From JBAXTE01 sp037130365 (GTDB taxonomy: Bacteria > Bacteroidota > Bacteroidia > Bacteroidales > WCHB1-69), in contig JBAXTE010000018.1 of NCBI GenBank assembly GCA_037130365.1, positions 18,912 to 82,911 on the forward strand: 64,000 nt of DNA, given 5' to 3'. The notes beneath the pieces are model-generated. The model ran no database searches, was not told where the DNA came from, and saw nothing but the letters and a program-made list of their open reading frames with translations. This document shows, piece after piece, positions 61,353 through 64,000 of the stretch; the first letter of the stretch is position 1, and the number at the start of each line of letters is the position of its first letter. The position numbers and the translations under genes are program-made.

Positions 61353-63715
61353 TAAAAATTAAAGTTCCATGACAACGAAGGTAAAATTGGAAAAAGAGAC
61401 ATCTGTTTTGCCTTCGTTTGAATATCAAAATTAGCTATATTCCCAGTAGTTTCTAAGAAAATATAAAATGGATTCATTCGATTGTAAGCATTATAAACAG
61501 AGAAATTCAGAATCGATTCAAACTTATTTGTCTTAGAAATTGTGTACGAAACGGAGAGATCTAATCGATGATATGGAGGAAGTCTAAATGCGTTTTTATC
61601 ACTATATTCCGTAACAAAATTTCCATTTACAAAATACCTTCCAATTGGAATCGTCATTGTATTTCCAGTAGAGTAAACCCAAACAGCACTAAATACAAAT
61701 CGTTTATTTAATTTATAACTTCCTGTAATTGAGATATCATGACGGCGATCGTACTTAGCATAAAACTCCTTACCTTGGTTCAAGTCTGGGAACTGTCGTT
61801 TAGTCCACGACAAAGTATATCCAATCCACCCAGTAAATTTTCCTTTGGCTTTTTTAATAAAGACTTCACCACCATAAGACCAGCCTTTTCCAAACGTATA
61901 ATTGTTATCTGGATTATTATTTACATCATCTCCTGGTGTTGCACCTTCTTTATATTCCACAAGGTTTTCCATCTGTTTATAATACAATTCAAGAGAAGTT
62001 TCAACTAAATTATCTTTAAAATTCCGATAAAAGCCTAATGAATATTGAGTTCCAAACTGAGGTTTTATTATTGAAGTACTTGGCACCCATAAATCTGTTG
62101 GTAACGAGATTGAGCTAATAGAAACTTGATGAATATATTGGTAATTCTGAGCAAAAGAAGCTTTTAACGAAGATTGCTTTCCTAAAACATATCGAACTGA
62201 CAGTCTTGGTTCTAATCGTTTATAGGTTGCAATAGGTTCACCAGAGCCATAGAGAATCGTATCAACAACTCTATTTTGATTATCAAGAATATACCGATCA
62301 AAAGGTCCAATTTGCTGAAATAGTGAATATCTAAGACCTGCATTTACTCTTAACCGTTGATTAATATCGAACTCATCATTTACATAAAAAGCTAAATCGT
62401 GAGCATAGAATTTTTTGGGAGTAGCAATATTTAGCGAAACATCATTAGAATTAACAGTTAATGTGCTTGGAGTAAAAATATGATAGGCATAATTGATTCC
62501 AAAACGAATGGTCTGCTCAGGAGATTGTAAGTATGAAAAATCAATTTTTCCGTTCCAATCCCTTACCCCAGAATTTAAAGTAATATTAAATATATCTTGC
62601 TTCATCCCAAAACTAAAATGATAATCAGAGAAAATAGCAGAGGTGTTCATAAATATTTTTTTATTGAACAGATGCGTCCAACGTGCAGAACCAGAGGAAT
62701 TTCCCCATTCGAATTTATTTTCTAAATTGCTTTTTTTGCTATTAAAACCATAAACATCATTCCCAAAATAACCACTTAAATAAAGCTTATTTTTTTCGGA
62801 CAGTGAGTAATTTACTTTAGCATTTAAATCGTAAAAGTAAAAAGAGGAGTTTTTTAGCGGGGAAGTGCTACTTAAAAATGGTTGAGCCAAAACATCAATA
62901 TACGTTCTTCGAGCAGAAACAATAAACGAACTTGTATCCTTTTTGATAGGTCCTTGAATTGTTAGTCTAGAAAAAATCAACCCAATTCCTCCATCTACTT
63001 CGAATTTTCGCTGATTTCCCTCTTTCATGTAAATATCAAGAACAGAAGCCAGTCGACCACCATAATATGCTGGCATTCCTGCTTTTGTAAGTTCTACAGT
63101 CTTGATGGCATCAGCATTAAATACAGAAAAAAAGCCAAAAAGGTGACCAGCATTATAAATTGTAGCCTCATCTAAAAGCACCAAATTTTGATCTGGACCG
63201 CCACCACGGACATAAAAGCCAGTATTTCCTTCGCCAGATGCCGTGACACCTGGCAATAATTGAATTGCTTTGAGCACATCAGCTTCTCCCATAAATGAAG
63301 GCAATGATTTAATAGTTTCTACTGAAACATCAACCTTCCCTACATCAGTGCTTTGAATGTTTTTATCAGCTCGAGTAGAGCTTACTACAAATTCTTCAGT
63401 AGTTATTATAATGGGGTCAAGTTCAAAATTAATAGTCATATTATTAGTAAGATTTGTAGGTTTTACAATCACTTTGTAACCCACAAAAGAGACTACCAAT
63501 GTAAACGGACCGGAAGGCACAGTTAATGAGTAAAACCCATAATGATTGGTAGTTACACCTTTCATCGTCTCTTTAACATAAACATTAGTTCCAATTAACA
63601 ATTCTCCACTTGATGCATCTTTAACAGTTCCACTAATTGTAAACTTTTTCTGAGCAAATGAATTAACTGAGATAAATAATAGAAGAAGGAGTAATATTCG
63701 ATAACTAATTTTCAT
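61352..63715 (-). CDS. TonB-dependent receptor with carboxypeptidase-like domain
   Basis: A 787-residue outer-membrane receptor. Signal peptide (1-21), then a CarboxypepD_reg-like domain (about 23-100; KKFTISGTVKDASSGELLIG, KETMKGVTTNHYGFYSL), a plug domain (about 115-225; LPSFMGEADVLKAIQLLPGV, GNTGFYVRGGGPDQNLVLLD, VFNADAIKTVELTKAG) and a 22-strand barrel ending in ILPSLSWNFNF with the aromatic terminus. It imports a large ligand using TonB energy; partner DUF4249 lipoprotein is downstream. A TATCTTTG motif (plus-strand 63720-63727) lies directly before the start codon. Confidence 0.96.
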   Translation of the reverse strand: MKISYRILLLLLLFISVNSFAQKKFTISGTVKDASSGELLIGTNVYVKETMKGVTTNHYGFYSLTVPSGPFTLVVSFVGYKVIVKPTNLTNNMTINFELDPIIITTEEFVVSSTRADKNIQSTDVGKVDVSVETIKSLPSFMGEADVLKAIQLLPGVTASGEGNTGFYVRGGGPDQNLVLLDEATIYNAGHLFGFFSVFNADAIKTVELTKAGMPAYYGGRLASVLDIYMKEGNQRKFEVDGGIGLIFSRLTIQGPIKKDTSSFIVSARRTYIDVLAQPFLSSTSPLKNSSFYFYDLNAKVNYSLSEKNKLYLSGYFGNDVYGFNSKKSNLENKFEWGNSSGSARWTHLFNKKIFMNTSAIFSDYHFSFGMKQDIFNITLNSGVRDWNGKIDFSYLQSPEQTIRFGINYAYHIFTPSTLTVNSNDVSLNIATPKKFYAHDLAFYVNDEFDINQRLRVNAGLRYSLFQQIGPFDRYILDNQNRVVDTILYGSGEPIATYKRLEPRLSVRYVLGKQSSLKASFAQNYQYIHQVSISSISLPTDLWVPSTSIIKPQFGTQYSLGFYRNFKDNLVETSLELYYKQMENLVEYKEGATPGDDVNNNPDNNYTFGKGWSYGGEVFIKKAKGKFTGWIGYTLSWTKRQFPDLNQGKEFYAKYDRRHDISITGSYKLNKRFVFSAVWVYSTGNTMTIPIGRYFVNGNFVTEYSDKNAFRLPPYHRLDLSVSYTISKTNKFESILNFSVYNAYNRMNPFYIFLETTGNIANFDIQTKAKQMSLFPILPSLSWNFNF

Positions 63716-63719
63716 ATTT

Positions 63720-63727
63720 CAAAGATA
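63720..63727 (-). promoter_or_regulatory. Candidate -7 element next to the receptor start codon
   Basis: TATCTTTG on the minus strand fits TAnnTTTG and ends five bases before the start codon of the receptor gene, implying an almost leaderless transcript if used. No good -33 TTTG is seen at 19 bases, so confidence is low. Confidence 0.3.
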
Positions 63728-63871
63728 TTTTTAAAGTGCGAATTTATTGATAATTAGTTTAACAATCATTGTTTTTAGGTAAAACATTAGATTCTTTCGG
63801 TAAAAAAACCAATATGGTTAATAACAAAAAAATCTGATATAAGTTTACACACTAATAAAACCTCAGTATCG

Positions 63872-63902
63872 TTTGTGAAGTAAAAAAATAATTGTAGTTT
63901 TG
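63872..63902 (+). promoter_or_regulatory. Promoter of the tRNA-Pro gene
   Basis: TTTG (63872-63875), a 19-base spacer, and TAGTTTTG (63895-63902) fit the Bacteroidota consensus TTTG-N19-TAnnTTTG exactly. The tRNA begins 38 bases downstream. Confidence 0.75.
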
Positions 63903-63939
63903 CACTCTGATAAATTTAGTTGCATTTTATCATAAAAAT

Positions 63940-64000
63940 CGGGGTGTGGCGCAGTTGGCTAGCGTACTTGCATGGGGTGCAAGGGGTCGGAAGTTCGAGT
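63940..64000 (+). tRNA. tRNA-Pro (anticodon GGG), cut by the window edge
   Basis: The 5' 61 bases of a tRNA: acceptor strand CGGGGTG, a D arm GCGC-AGTTGGCTA-GCGT, then anticodon stem CTTGC, loop ATGGGGT, stem GCAAG, and the start of the T arm (GTTCGAGT). The anticodon, third to fifth base of the loop, is GGG, so it decodes the Pro codons CCC and CCT. Confidence 0.93.

Overview
The window is AT-rich chromosomal DNA of a Bacteroidota bacterium. The lineage call rests on four secreted proteins that end in type IX secretion (T9SS type A) sorting domains, TAnnTTTG-type promoter motifs, a DUF4249 lipoprotein paired with a TonB-dependent receptor, a separate atpD-atpC pair, and the sequences of DnaK, YchF, Mrp and PurL. 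The order or family cannot be fixed from what is visible. No rRNA, CRISPR array, intact insertion sequence or prophage was seen.

Layout. 0-10 kb: the 5' part of a LacI-type regulator with an operator-like palindrome in its own promoter, a DUF1684 protein, two esterases (one T9SS-exported, one lipoprotein), unknown secreted proteins, a scramblase/LURP-one-like protein, and a tight operon of an OmpA-family protein, an unknown secreted protein and a diverged lytic-transglycosylase-like protein. 10-16.5 kb: dnaK behind a sigma-54-like sequence, a slipin, an N-terminally truncated KilA-N family remnant, and a palindrome-rich gap. 16.7-24.7 kb: ribD, a DMT transporter, a giant repetitive T9SS surface protein, a YigZ-family protein, and a 5'-nucleotidase split into two genes. 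24.9-33.9 kb: dnaA, a TPR protein that appears to lack an output domain, a HhH protein overlapping a tiny membrane protein that looks like the small subunit of the adjacent NSS sodium symporter, then TPR-DedA-aroE. 34-43 kb: envelope proteins, atpDC, a stand-alone riboflavin kinase, an LRR protein and mrp-nfu (Fe-S assembly). 43-46.6 kb: a small region with three copies of a non-coding repeat around a lipoprotein gene and a Vsr-like DUF559 endonuclease gene, then ychF. 46.8-52 kb: a YceI/porin/T9SS protein/YceI operon divergent from a cysteine-rich Crp/Fnr regulator, and a TonB-domain protein. 52-64 kb: purL, a polytopic membrane protein, an acyl-CoA ligase, trxB, the DUF4249/TonB-receptor pair, and the start of a tRNA-Pro gene at the right edge.

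Most genes are ordinary housekeeping or envelope genes. The unusual material lies in the gaps: modular palindromic repeats occur in several intergenic regions, including a composite element at about 5.8-6.06 kb and again at about 36.3-36.7 kb, and the CACCACAAAAA-bounded repeats beside the DUF559 gene. The best candidates for something new are the DUF559/repeat association, the Crp/Fnr-controlled YceI-porin locus, the NSS small subunit, and the domain-loss proteins (KilA-N remnant, kinase-only RibF, output-less TPR sensor).
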